Source: Gammaproteobacteria bacterium (GTDB lineage: Bacteria > Pseudomonadota > Gammaproteobacteria > Xanthomonadales > SZUA-36). From it: a stretch of DNA of 64,000 nt. How positions within the stretch are numbered: the stretch's first letter is position 1; every line of letters starts with the position of its first letter. The notes under the pieces are model-generated. The model was not told where the DNA came from. It saw only the letters and a list, made by a program, of their open reading frames with translations, and did not search any database. The position numbers were made by a program, and so were the translations under genes. Location: positions 1-64,000 of the forward strand of contig JAJFLA010000046.1 in NCBI GenBank assembly GCA_021772935.1, in the 5' to 3' direction. Below, piece by piece: positions 1 through 8,043 of this stretch.

Positions 1-162
1 ACTGATGCGCTTCCGTCCGAAGCAGCACAATGACTGAAAATCCAGGTGCGCAATCAGATCACTACCAGTAGTATAAAATGATGGCTGGCATCAGGGTTGC
101 TTTGTGCCAGTTGACCGGAGACGGCTAATGGGTGACCCCTTAACTAACCCCTTGACTAAAAA

Positions 163-1320
163 TTAGCGGTTTTGCGTAAAACCACAGGCGATACCAGAGA
201 TAATCATCTTTTGGATGTTCGATGTTCCTTCTACAATTTGCAGTGATTTGGCATCGCGGTAAAACCGTTCCGCCGGGTATTCGGATGAAAACCCATAAGA
301 ACCAAAAATTTTCATACACTCATTGGCTGCATGTACGGCTGCTTCTGATGCAGCCAGCTTTGCGACCGATGTTTCATATTGATTGGGCTTACCCTGGTCT
401 TTCAGCCATGCAGCGCGGTAAACCAGCATCTGTGCGGCCTGGTGTTCCACCACCATTTCGGCAATCTGGGCCTGTATCATCTGGTGTTTTGAAATAGGTT
501 TGCCAAATTGGATGCGTTCGTTGGCATAATTGATCGCCAGGTCCAATGCACCACCTGCGACACCCAGAGCACCGGCAGCACAGCCAATGCGAGTATTTCC
601 CAACTGCCACATACACATTTTAAAACCGCTATTGAGCTCACCTAGTAAGGCATCCTTAGGGATTTTGGCGCCTTCAAATATAAATTCACCGGTGGGCGAG
701 CAATGCAAACCTAACTTGGTGGTGATGGGTTTTGCAGTGCAACCTTCCAGGTTTTTGGGTTCAAGGATGAAACAGGAAATACCTTTGTTGCCTTTTTCCT
801 TGTCGGTGTAGGCGTAAAGCAGACCGGCATCACCGACTTGGGCATTGGTAATCCACAGCTTGCTGCCATGGAGTTCCCAATGATCACCTTTATCCAGCGC
901 ATAGGTATTCATGCTGGCCACATCAGAACCGGCATTGGGTTCCGTCATGGCGAAAAACCCCATCCTGGTACCGTCAATCCATCCGGGTATGTATTTCTCC
1001 TTCTGCTCCGTCGTGCCCCATTTGGCGACCGAGAGCGGTGGCCCCATGTTCTGCATATTGAACGGTAGTCGCCAGGATGCAGACACTTTGGAGATCTGTT
1101 CCGCCATCAAAACGGATTCAAAATAGCCCATGCCATTGCCACCCAGTTCTTCTGGCAACACGCATGACAAAAAGCCCAGTTCTCCCATCAGCGCCACCCG
1201 TTCCTGACGGAACTCGTGGTTCTTTTCTTCAACTTCCAGTGTGGGTGCAATTTCTTCAAGCGCAAAGCGCCGGGCAGTATCCTGCACCAGTTGTTGTTGT
1301 TCGCTTAGTTCAAAATTCAT
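163..1320 (-). CDS. acyl-CoA dehydrogenase, probable non-decarboxylating glutaryl-CoA dehydrogenase
   Basis: A 385-residue FAD flavoprotein with the full acyl-CoA dehydrogenase fold: FAMTEPNAGSD near residue 125 and the catalytic Glu364 in VEGTSNIQ. It is the last gene of an operon carrying a biotin carrier, beta subunit, small membrane subunit and carboxyltransferase. Arg84 (in WRLPF) aligns with human GCDH Arg94, which binds the gamma-carboxylate, so a dicarboxylyl-CoA substrate is likely. Position 363, just before the catalytic Glu, is Val where decarboxylating GCDH has Tyr; Ser77 aligns with human Glu87. The Tyr-to-Val exchange is the known mark of the Desulfococcus-type enzyme that stops at glutaconyl-CoA. 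I infer glutaryl-CoA to glutaconyl-CoA oxidation, with decarboxylation left to the neighbouring pump. Alternative: a dehydrogenase for another acyl-CoA. Confidence 0.85.
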   Translation of the reverse strand: MNFELSEQQQLVQDTARRFALEEIAPTLEVEEKNHEFRQERVALMGELGFLSCVLPEELGGNGMGYFESVLMAEQISKVSASWRLPFNMQNMGPPLSVAKWGTTEQKEKYIPGWIDGTRMGFFAMTEPNAGSDVASMNTYALDKGDHWELHGSKLWITNAQVGDAGLLYAYTDKEKGNKGISCFILEPKNLEGCTAKPITTKLGLHCSPTGEFIFEGAKIPKDALLGELNSGFKMCMWQLGNTRIGCAAGALGVAGGALDLAINYANERIQFGKPISKHQMIQAQIAEMVVEHQAAQMLVYRAAWLKDQGKPNQYETSVAKLAASEAAVHAANECMKIFGSYGFSSEYPAERFYRDAKSLQIVEGTSNIQKMIISGIACGFTQNR

Positions 1321-1336
1321 GTTGCTTTCTCAATCT

Positions 1337-1555
1337 TCATTCTTTGATCAGCATGAGTACGTCATCATCTTCGACCGTATCGCCCTTTTTGACCCTTATT
1401 TCGGAGACTGTACCGTCGCAGGGTGCATACACAAGGTTTTCCATTTTAAGTGCCTCGATGACCAGCAATTCGTCGTCTTCTTCGACTGTGTCACCAACCT
1501 CAACGAGGATTTCCCAAATGCTTCCAGCCAATGGAACCAAGACTTCTGTAGCCAT
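1337..1555 (-). CDS. gcdC: biotin carrier subunit of glutaconyl-CoA decarboxylase
   Basis: A 72-residue protein that is a single biotinyl/lipoyl domain. The biotin site reads EALKMEN, with Lys37 as the attachment residue; Leu replaces the usual first Met of EAMKM. It would carry carboxybiotin from the carboxyltransferase to the membrane beta subunit. Family members often have an N-terminal Ala/Pro-rich linker of 50 or more residues, and this one has none, so the domain must reach both sites without a tether or use the small membrane subunit as anchor. It lies 10 bases after the beta subunit gene and 16 bases before the dehydrogenase gene on the same strand, so it is surely cotranscribed. Confidence 0.9.
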   Translation of the reverse strand: MATEVLVPLAGSIWEILVEVGDTVEEDDELLVIEALKMENLVYAPCDGTVSEIRVKKGDTVEDDDVLMLIKE

Positions 1556-1565
1556 CGTATTATTC

Positions 1566-2669
1566 CTATTTCAAAATTGAGATAAATATACCGGCAGCGA
1601 TCACAGTACCAATAACACCGGCAATGTTGGGCCCCATGGCAAACATCAGCAGGTAATTTTTTTTGTCTGCTTCGGCGCCGACTTTTTGTACCACTCGTGC
1701 TGCCATAGGTACTGCCGATACACCTGCTGCACCGACTAAGGGGTTGATTTTATTCTGTGTGAATAAATTCATGAATTTGGCCAACAGTATACCGCTTGCG
1801 GTGCTGATCATGAATGCAAACAGACCTAAAAAGAAGATGAATATTACTTCCTTGCGCAAGAAAACATCTGCGTTCATGGTGGCGCCAACACTGAGGCCCA
1901 GGAAGATCGTAACGATGTTCATCAACGCGTTTTGTGAAACTTCATTCAAGCGCTCGACAACCTTGGACTCACGGAACAGATTGCCAAGCATAAACATGGC
2001 GATGAGCGGTGCTGAAGCTGGTACCAGCAGGATGATGACCATGGCAGCGATAAGCGGAAAGAACAATTTTTCCCTGCTGCTGACCTTGCGGCCTTTCTTC
2101 ATTCTTATTTTACGTTCAGTATCGGTGGTCAACAGTTTCATGATGGGTGGCATGATCATTGGCACCAGTGCCATATAGGAGTAGGCTGCCACTGCACAGG
2201 CACCCAATAATTGGGGCGCGAGTTTGGATGCAAGAAAAATCGTTGTCGGTCCATCCGCGCCACCGATAATACCAATGGTGGCAGCCTCTTGCAGGCTGAA
2301 TCCCATGGTATAAGCGATAAAAAAAGTGACATAGACGCCAACTTGCGCTGCAGCACCCAGAAAAATCAGCCTGGGTTGCGCCAGCAAGGAACCGAAATCC
2401 GTTAACGCGCCGAGACCCAGGAAAATCAGTGGTGGGATGATTTCCCACTCAATACCATAATGGTAAAACCGCCAGATAAGGCCCTCACCTGGCTCCATCA
2501 AATAGGTGAGTGGCAGATTGGTGATAACAATGCCGAAACCAATAGGTAGCAACAGCAGCGGTTCGTATTGTTTGGTGATGGCCAGATACACCAGGGTCAG
2601 TCCGATTAACCACATGAAGACCATACCGGGAGTCAAAGCCATTAGCCCCATGTTGTCAAAAAACACCAT
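1566..2669 (-). CDS. gcdB: sodium-translocating decarboxylase beta subunit (OadB/GcdB family)
   Basis: A 367-residue integral membrane protein with about nine hydrophobic segments. It carries family signatures: [10 protein letters not shown] with the conserved Asp139, and [18 protein letters not shown] near residue 310. In characterised homologues this subunit decarboxylates carboxybiotin and drives Na+ out of the cytoplasm. The length matches GcdB/OadB. The gene is separated by only two bases from the small subunit gene upstream and ten bases from the biotin carrier gene downstream. Sodium coupling is inferred from the family. The substrate (glutaconyl-CoA rather than oxaloacetate or methylmalonyl-CoA) is set by the neighbouring carboxyltransferase. 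Confidence 0.95.
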   Translation of the reverse strand: MVFFDNMGLMALTPGMVFMWLIGLTLVYLAITKQYEPLLLLPIGFGIVITNLPLTYLMEPGEGLIWRFYHYGIEWEIIPPLIFLGLGALTDFGSLLAQPRLIFLGAAAQVGVYVTFFIAYTMGFSLQEAATIGIIGGADGPTTIFLASKLAPQLLGACAVAAYSYMALVPMIMPPIMKLLTTDTERKIRMKKGRKVSSREKLFFPLIAAMVIILLVPASAPLIAMFMLGNLFRESKVVERLNEVSQNALMNIVTIFLGLSVGATMNADVFLRKEVIFIFFLGLFAFMISTASGILLAKFMNLFTQNKINPLVGAAGVSAVPMAARVVQKVGAEADKKNYLLMFAMGPNIAGVIGTVIAAGIFISILK

Positions 2670-2671
2670 GC

Positions 2672-2800
2672 CTATTCTTCCTTTTTGGCCACTTCCTGAC
2701 CGTTGAGTAGCTTGTTGATTTTTATCGCGGCATAGAGCACTGCCAGGCCTATAAACACACCGGAGATGCCATTTACGAATACTTCAAGTGCTGCCTGCAT
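2672..2800 (-). CDS. small OadG/GcdD-like membrane subunit
   Basis: A 42-residue protein starting at the ATG complementary to 2798-2800 and ending at TAG (2672-2674). It has one hydrophobic helix (about residues 8-27, including [13 protein letters not shown]) followed by a short charged tail ending KKEE. This matches the gamma/delta subunits of sodium-pumping decarboxylases, which anchor and stabilise the complex, though those usually run 80-110 residues with a longer tail. It sits exactly between the carboxyltransferase and beta subunit genes, where such a subunit is expected, and ends two bases before the beta subunit start. Easily missed because of its size. Confidence 0.8.
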   Translation of the reverse strand: MQAALEVFVNGISGVFIGLAVLYAAIKINKLLNGQEVAKKEE

Positions 2801-2840
2801 GAATTTACCTCGTTGTCTGTCCGTAAATTAAAAACGACGT

Positions 2841-4574
2841 CTAGCCCTTGATACTGCGGGGCAATAACATATGGTGGCGAGGACATATGGATGTTGGGTT
2901 TTGGTAAGCAGCGCCTGCAAATGCCTGCAGATAGCTACGCAGGTCCTGGAGTTTTACGATCTCATCAACCAGACCATATCTGGCGCAGTAATCCGGTTGA
3001 GAGTGATCATGGTAGTGTTCTGCCAGTGCGTTCATTTTATCGACGACAGGTTGTAGCGGTCGGCCAGCGTCTTTTTCTTTCATTGCACGTCGAGAATAGG
3101 TTGCGACCGCCGCGGTTTCACCGTGCATGACCGCAATCTCAGTGGCTGGTGTACCCAGTGTAAATGCGTTGTGGCGGTTGGCGGTTGGGCCACCCAGGAC
3201 ATAATGCGCCGCCGCACTGCCTTTACGCAATACCACCAACATCATCGGCACATCGGTTTGCTGGATTGAATAGATCAAGGATTGACCCAGCCCAAGTAAT
3301 TCTGCTTTTTCCGCGAGATCACCGACATCGATGCCGGAAGTATCCTGAAACCAGATCACCGGAATTCGATCCCTGCCACACATTGTCACGAATTCGTTCA
3401 TTTTGATCAGGCCCTGGCGGTAGAGTTTGCCACCCATACCGGGATAGTCGGCATACTCAGGGTAACCTTTACCCAGATAGCCCTGACGATTGCCAATACA
3501 GGCCACCAGCATACCGTCTATTTTGCACAGGCCGGTATACATTTCAGGTCCATAATCCGGGCGGAACTCCATATGTTCACTACCATCCACCAGACGTGCG
3601 AGAACCTCATCAAAGTTATACACTTCTTTTTGGTTGGCCGGGATCAATGAATAAAGGTCTTCAATAGGAAACTCAGGCTCTTTCGGTGTACCTACGCGAA
3701 AAAACCTGGCCTGATAAGCCGGAATAGCCTGCATGTATTCCTTAAGCCCATCCAGAACCTCGGTCTCTTCTTCACAAACATGCGAGAAAAAACCAGTTTG
3801 GTCAAAATGAGTGGCCACAGTTCCCGGTGGGCTGGCGCTGAACTCACGTGTCTTTTCAACCAGCTCCTCCAGCATTTCCACACTGAACCCGCCCCGCGGG
3901 GCCATACCGGAAACGATTCCTACACCTCCTACGGCGATATTGGCGTTTTTGTGAGCGATCAGAATGGTCGGACTGATACTCTGGTAACCCCCGCCCGCAG
4001 GGTTGGTGCCGTATATGCCAGCAAGAATTGGAATGCCTGCCTGTTCAAGTTCTGCGTGACGATAAAAAGGTGTGCCGGCACCACGCCGGTTGGCATAGAA
4101 CTTTTCCTGTTCCGGTAGTTTGGCGCCACTACAGTTCACCAGCCAGACCAGGGGGATATTTAACCGTTGAGCGAGGTCTGTGACGCGCAAAATATTTTCC
4201 GATTGACCAGGTAACCACGCACCAGCCATCACCTTGTTATCAAAACCGATGACCACAGCCCAACGGCCTTCTATTTTACCCAGGCCATCAACCACGTTAG
4301 TGGTGCCTTCAACATTGTCGAGTGGGTTATAGGTACTGTGCAGGGGATGCCAGCTACCCGGGTCTACAAGATACTCGATTCGTTGCCAGACGGTCATCAC
4401 TCCACGCTGGTTTATTTTTTCGGTTGAGAAACCGGCAGCTTCGACATTTTTCTTCAGTTGTTCTGTGTCGTTCTCGGTTTGTTTGAGTTGCTCAGCGCTT
4501 GCCGCGGCACGTTTGATGCGTGCTTGTTTAAGCGCTTTACCAAAACGCTCCATATTCTCGAAATAGGGTTTCAT
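2841..4574 (-). CDS. gcdA: glutaconyl-CoA decarboxylase carboxyltransferase (alpha) subunit
   Basis: A 577-residue carboxyltransferase with two crotonase-like halves: the N half contains NCSGAKLPEQEKF and NPAGGGYQSISPT, the C half FQDTSGIDVGDLAEKAELLG and GGPTANRHNAF. Length and layout match glutaconyl-CoA decarboxylase alpha (about 587 residues) better than methylmalonyl- or propionyl-CoA carboxyltransferases (about 510-540). It moves the carboxyl group of glutaconyl-CoA to biotin, yielding crotonyl-CoA. First gene of the minus-strand operon with the small subunit, beta subunit, biotin carrier and dehydrogenase. The 239 bases upstream, to 4813, hold no convincing gene and probably contain its promoter. 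Substrate assignment is by family resemblance and by the dehydrogenase partner. Confidence 0.9.
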   Translation of the reverse strand: MKPYFENMERFGKALKQARIKRAAASAEQLKQTENDTEQLKKNVEAAGFSTEKINQRGVMTVWQRIEYLVDPGSWHPLHSTYNPLDNVEGTTNVVDGLGKIEGRWAVVIGFDNKVMAGAWLPGQSENILRVTDLAQRLNIPLVWLVNCSGAKLPEQEKFYANRRGAGTPFYRHAELEQAGIPILAGIYGTNPAGGGYQSISPTILIAHKNANIAVGGVGIVSGMAPRGGFSVEMLEELVEKTREFSASPPGTVATHFDQTGFFSHVCEEETEVLDGLKEYMQAIPAYQARFFRVGTPKEPEFPIEDLYSLIPANQKEVYNFDEVLARLVDGSEHMEFRPDYGPEMYTGLCKIDGMLVACIGNRQGYLGKGYPEYADYPGMGGKLYRQGLIKMNEFVTMCGRDRIPVIWFQDTSGIDVGDLAEKAELLGLGQSLIYSIQQTDVPMMLVVLRKGSAAAHYVLGGPTANRHNAFTLGTPATEIAVMHGETAAVATYSRRAMKEKDAGRPLQPVVDKMNALAEHYHDHSQPDYCARYGLVDEIVKLQDLRSYLQAFAGAAYQNPTSICPRHHMLLPRSIKG

Positions 4575-4813
4575 TCAGTTGGGTCCTTGAACAAATAGGT
4601 CAGGAAATACGCGATTTAAAGCTATACAGAAAGATCCGACGAGTTGTTGTTGTTTGTATCAGATAGTATCAAACCGGTCGTGTCCCGGCAAAGCGATTTC
4701 GTGCTTGAATCGACAATCGTGTACACCTGTATATGGTGGGCTGTGTACTAATCGATTGATGCTATCCATGTTGCGCTGCATTAACGGATACCAACCCTGA
4801 TCACGGCTGCTCG

Positions 4814-5596
4814 TTAAACGGTTCTCTGCTCCCATTTTTCAAGTGCTGTACGTAGAGCAATGCCTTCCTCATCACTTAGCGCGGCGTGCCGCAACGATCG
4901 CACGACACTTGCCGCGTCTTGAGTCTGGGCTACATCTTCGCTAATCGCCATGATCGCATTGAAGTGATCGAGTCCGCGCCGATGAGTGTCTCCATAGCCC
5001 TTGATTAAATCGGCACATTTTACTATTTCAACGGCGAGTGCGTAGTTTTTGGGTAGCTGAGCCTGTATACGTTCTAGCCAATTTTCGATTTGCATGTTTT
5101 CACGAGCAAAGCGATAGCTGCTGCGTCGCCAACGCTTGAGTGAAGCAAGCGTATACAGTAGAAGGAACCCAGGTAACCGGGTTGTGTTGATTTTCCAGCC
5201 ACGACCACACAATGCTCGTACCATGGCCCGGGGCAGCCTGGTTTTTATAATAAAAGCTGCCAGCCATGTGGGCAACGTATCGCAGACCTCTTCCAGTCGT
5301 GGCCGCACCTGCAAGCCCAGGCCAAGTACTGCACGGCCTGCGGATAGTTCATCCAGTGTTGCCACATAGGTCGCGATTTCTGCCGGGTTGGTGGTATAAG
5401 GATTGGTGCCGACGCTGCCAATTTGGATGTGTGATGTTTGTGCGGCAACAGCACTGGTGATGACCCAGCTATTGGCCATGAAAGTATCATGTGGAAACCA
5501 TACGTAATCGAATCCGGCTTGCTCTGCCAACACCGCCAGACGCACAAGTTCAGGCGCGTTACCGACGTAAGAGATGAGTCTTAATCCAAATTTCAC
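4814..5596 (-). CDS. chimeric ORF: luciferase-like monooxygenase N-part fused to indolepyruvate oxidoreductase C-part
   Basis: The start is taken as GTG at 5594-5596, with AGAGG about 11 bases upstream. Residues 1 to about 94 are the front of an LLM-class flavin monooxygenase (MKFGLRLISYVGNAPELV, then LDELSAGRAVLGLG). Immediately after LGLG the sequence changes to the C-terminal part of indolepyruvate ferredoxin oxidoreductase beta (DUF6537-like): RPRLEEVCDTLPTWL, LASLKRWRRSSYRFA, and LIKGYGDTHRRGLDHF. Neither part is a complete enzyme; the LLM barrel lacks its second half, and the ketoacid oxidoreductase lacks its catalytic domains. The simplest reading is an in-frame deletion that joined two formerly separate genes near 5315. 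Whether the product is made or is a decaying pseudogene cannot be told. Confidence 0.7.
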   Translation of the reverse strand: MKFGLRLISYVGNAPELVRLAVLAEQAGFDYVWFPHDTFMANSWVITSAVAAQTSHIQIGSVGTNPYTTNPAEIATYVATLDELSAGRAVLGLGLQVRPRLEEVCDTLPTWLAAFIIKTRLPRAMVRALCGRGWKINTTRLPGFLLLYTLASLKRWRRSSYRFARENMQIENWLERIQAQLPKNYALAVEIVKCADLIKGYGDTHRRGLDHFNAIMAISEDVAQTQDAASVVRSLRHAALSDEEGIALRTALEKWEQRTV

Positions 5597-5746
5597 TGAA
5601 CACAAACCTCTCGTTCTTTTGAGTACCACAATAACGCTAAAATCAAATTTTGCAAAATGCGTGGAACAGTGTCGCCTTTGTCTGCCGGACGCGCAACCGG
5701 GTCATCGATCAGGTTAAAATAGTGCTTTCCTTAAGGCAGAAAACTT

Positions 5747-6601
5747 ATGTCCGAGCAACGCTTTTCCGGCACTGACCGTTATGTCGCCACCGAAGACCTG
5801 ACCACCGCCGTCAACGCGGCAGTCACCTTGGGCCGTCCTATTCTGATCAAAGGTGAACCCGGTACCGGCAAAACCCAACTGGCTGAAGAAATTGCCCGCG
5901 GTCTGGAGCGGCCATTGCTGCAATGGCATGTAAAATCGACCACCAAGGCTCAACAAGGCTTGTATGAGTATGACGCCGTTGCCCGCTTGCGTGATTCGCA
6001 ACTTGGTGACGAGCGGGTACATGATATTTCCAACTACATCGTCAAGGGGCCAATGTGGGAAGCGTTTGAACAGGACACGCAACCTGTATTGCTGATCGAC
6101 GAAATTGACAAGGCTGATATCGAGTTTCCAAACGATCTGCTGCGTGAACTCGACCAAATGGAGTTTTATGTATATGAAACCCACCAAACCGTGGTGGCGA
6201 AACACCGCCCCATCATCGTGATTACCAGTAATAATGAAAAAGAACTGCCGGATGCTTTCCTGCGACGCTGCTTTTTTCACTACATTCGTTTCCCGGATAA
6301 GGAAACCATGCTTGATATTGTCGAGGTGCATTTTCCCGGTCTGAAAAAAGAATTGCTCAACGAAGCCCTGAATGCGTTTTATGAGCTGCGTGAAGTTCCT
6401 GGCCTGAAGAAAAAACCATCAACTTCCGAGTTGCTCGACTGGTTGAAATTGTTGCTGGCAGAAGATATACCACCCGAGGTACTTTCGAGTGATGATCGTC
6501 GCAAGACACTACCACCCATGCATGGTGCATTGCTGAAGAATGAGCAGGATGTTCATCTGTTTGAACGTCTGATATTCCTTAACGAACGCAATGCCCGTTA
6601 A
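5747..6601 (+). CDS. MoxR-family AAA ATPase
   Basis: A 284-residue cytoplasmic AAA+ ATPase. Walker A is GEPGTGKT at about residues 36-43, Walker B LLIDEIDKAD near 115, and sensor 1 ITSNNEKELPDAFLRRC. MoxR-type ATPases act as chaperones that remodel or activate partner proteins together with a VWA-domain protein, here encoded five bases downstream. The target is not encoded nearby, since the genes on both sides are unrelated; CoxD-like and YehP-like pairs of this type are widespread without a known client. The start ATG follows an AAGG at 5732-5735. Confidence 0.93.
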   Translation: MSEQRFSGTDRYVATEDLTTAVNAAVTLGRPILIKGEPGTGKTQLAEEIARGLERPLLQWHVKSTTKAQQGLYEYDAVARLRDSQLGDERVHDISNYIVKGPMWEAFEQDTQPVLLIDEIDKADIEFPNDLLRELDQMEFYVYETHQTVVAKHRPIIVITSNNEKELPDAFLRRCFFHYIRFPDKETMLDIVEVHFPGLKKELLNEALNAFYELREVPGLKKKPSTSELLDWLKLLLAEDIPPEVLSSDDRRKTLPPMHGALLKNEQDVHLFERLIFLNERNAR

Positions 6602-6606
6602 ACACC

Positions 6607-7782
6607 ATGTTGCTTAGCTTTTTCTTTTTGTTACGGGAAGGGGGCTTGAAGGTCTCGATTAGCGAGTATTTGACCCTGCTGGAACTGCTGGAAAAGCGTG
6701 TCATCCAATTTGATGTTGAACAGTTTTATTACCTTTCAAGAGCCTGCCTGGTAAAAGACGAGTCTCTCTACGATCGCTTTGACCGTGTATTTTCTGCCCA
6801 TTTCAAGGGTGTTGAAGACTTGTTTGGTCCAGACGGTGCCGATATACCTGATGAATGGTTGCGGAAACAGGTCGAGCTTGGTCTGAGTGAAGAAGAAAAA
6901 GCTCAGATCGAAGCGATGGGTGGCTGGGAAAAGCTGATGGAAACCCTCAAAAAGCGTCTTGAAGAACAACAGGAGCGTCATCAGGGTGGCAGCAAGTGGA
7001 TCGGTACAGGCGGCACTTCTCCATTTGGTGCATACGGTTATAACCCGGAAGGTATCCGTATAGGACAGGCGGGTTCACGTCATCGCCGTGCAGTTAAAGT
7101 CTGGGACAAACGTGAGTTTCGCAATCTTGACGATTCATTGGAGTTGGGCACCCGTAACCTGAAGGTCGCGTTGCGTCGTTTAAGACGCTTTGCACGACAG
7201 GGTGCAGCAGATGAGCTAGACCTGCCTGATACCATTGATTCCACTGCAAAAAACGCTGGCATGTTGGATATCAAAATGGTTCCGGAACGCCACAACGCGA
7301 CCAAAGTATTGTTGTTTCTGGATATCGGTGGCTCCATGGATGACCACGTACGCGTGTGTGAAGAGTTATTCTCGGCAGCCAGCAGTGAATTCAAGCACCT
7401 CGAGTATTTTTATTTTCATAATTGTATTTATGAGGGACTGTGGATGGACAATCTACGTCGTCACAGCGTCAGAATACCCACCATGGATGTGCTGCATAAG
7501 TACTCAGCCGACTACAAGCTGATCATGGTAGGTGATGCCACCATGAGCCCCTATGAAATCCAGCATCCTGGTGGCAGTGTTGAACACTGGAACGAAGAAG
7601 CAGGCGCCACCTGGATGAAACGTCTGCTGGACACCTATGCAAAAGCGATCTGGCTGAATCCGGAACCAGTGCAACGCTGGCAGTACACCCCCTCGATTCA
7701 AATGCTGTCCCAGTTGATGCAACAACGTATGTACCCATTGACTGTCAATGGGCTTGAACAGGGTATGCGTGAGTTGTCCTGA
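6607..7782 (+). CDS. VWA domain-containing CoxE-like protein
   Basis: A 391-residue protein with a helical N-terminal part, a charged middle (EEQQERHQGGSKW) and a C-terminal von Willebrand A domain. The metal-site motif reads FLDIGGSMDDH, where Gly replaces the first Ser of DxSxS, as is usual in this CoxE-like subfamily. It starts five bases after the MoxR ATPase gene and is almost certainly cotranscribed and functionally paired with it. In characterised pairs the VWA protein acts as adaptor between the ATPase and a client enzyme. No client can be named from the neighbourhood. Confidence 0.92.
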   Translation: MLLSFFFLLREGGLKVSISEYLTLLELLEKRVIQFDVEQFYYLSRACLVKDESLYDRFDRVFSAHFKGVEDLFGPDGADIPDEWLRKQVELGLSEEEKAQIEAMGGWEKLMETLKKRLEEQQERHQGGSKWIGTGGTSPFGAYGYNPEGIRIGQAGSRHRRAVKVWDKREFRNLDDSLELGTRNLKVALRRLRRFARQGAADELDLPDTIDSTAKNAGMLDIKMVPERHNATKVLLFLDIGGSMDDHVRVCEELFSAASSEFKHLEYFYFHNCIYEGLWMDNLRRHSVRIPTMDVLHKYSADYKLIMVGDATMSPYEIQHPGGSVEHWNEEAGATWMKRLLDTYAKAIWLNPEPVQRWQYTPSIQMLSQLMQQRMYPLTVNGLEQGMRELS

Positions 7783-7992
7783 GTGAATAGCTGACATGCC
7801 ACAGAACATTAGAACATTTTTCTCCCAGACCTGGCGTGTGACGCATAGTAAATGGGGCAGTCTTGTAGCTAATTGAAGCCTTCCTCGCCAGCCCAGGTGA
7901 CATTAAATCCTCAGTGCACCGACCTCGTCTGTTGGAGCCCTTGTTCAGCGAGGGTTCAATTCAGACTGGTTACAGTTCAGCCAAGAATACAG

Positions 7993-8010
7993 GCAAACAT
8001 GAATGTTTGC
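7993..8010. promoter_or_regulatory. 8-2-8 perfect palindrome before the acyltransferase gene
   Basis: GCAAACAT-GA-ATGTTTGC is a perfect inverted repeat 34 bases upstream of the acyltransferase start. It lies in the 261-base gap between the VWA gene and the acyltransferase, where no other feature was recognised. The size and symmetry suit an operator for a dimeric regulator. No poly-T run follows, so it does not look like a terminator. Function is inferred from position only. Confidence 0.35.
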
Positions 8011-8043
8011 TCTCAACTAATGGACTTTTGAGAGGAGCTTTAC

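Noticed and set aside
1-162. Possible end of an upstream gene or a short peptide frame near the window start
   Set aside because: No frame continues from the edge for more than about 11 codons and no ribosome site or domain was recognised.
4600-4813. 40-codon minus-strand frame and a GTTTG...CAAAC imperfect inverted repeat upstream of the decarboxylase operon
   Set aside because: No ribosome site or protein-like composition for the frame; the repeat arms are only five bases and the inner part is a direct, not inverted, repeat.
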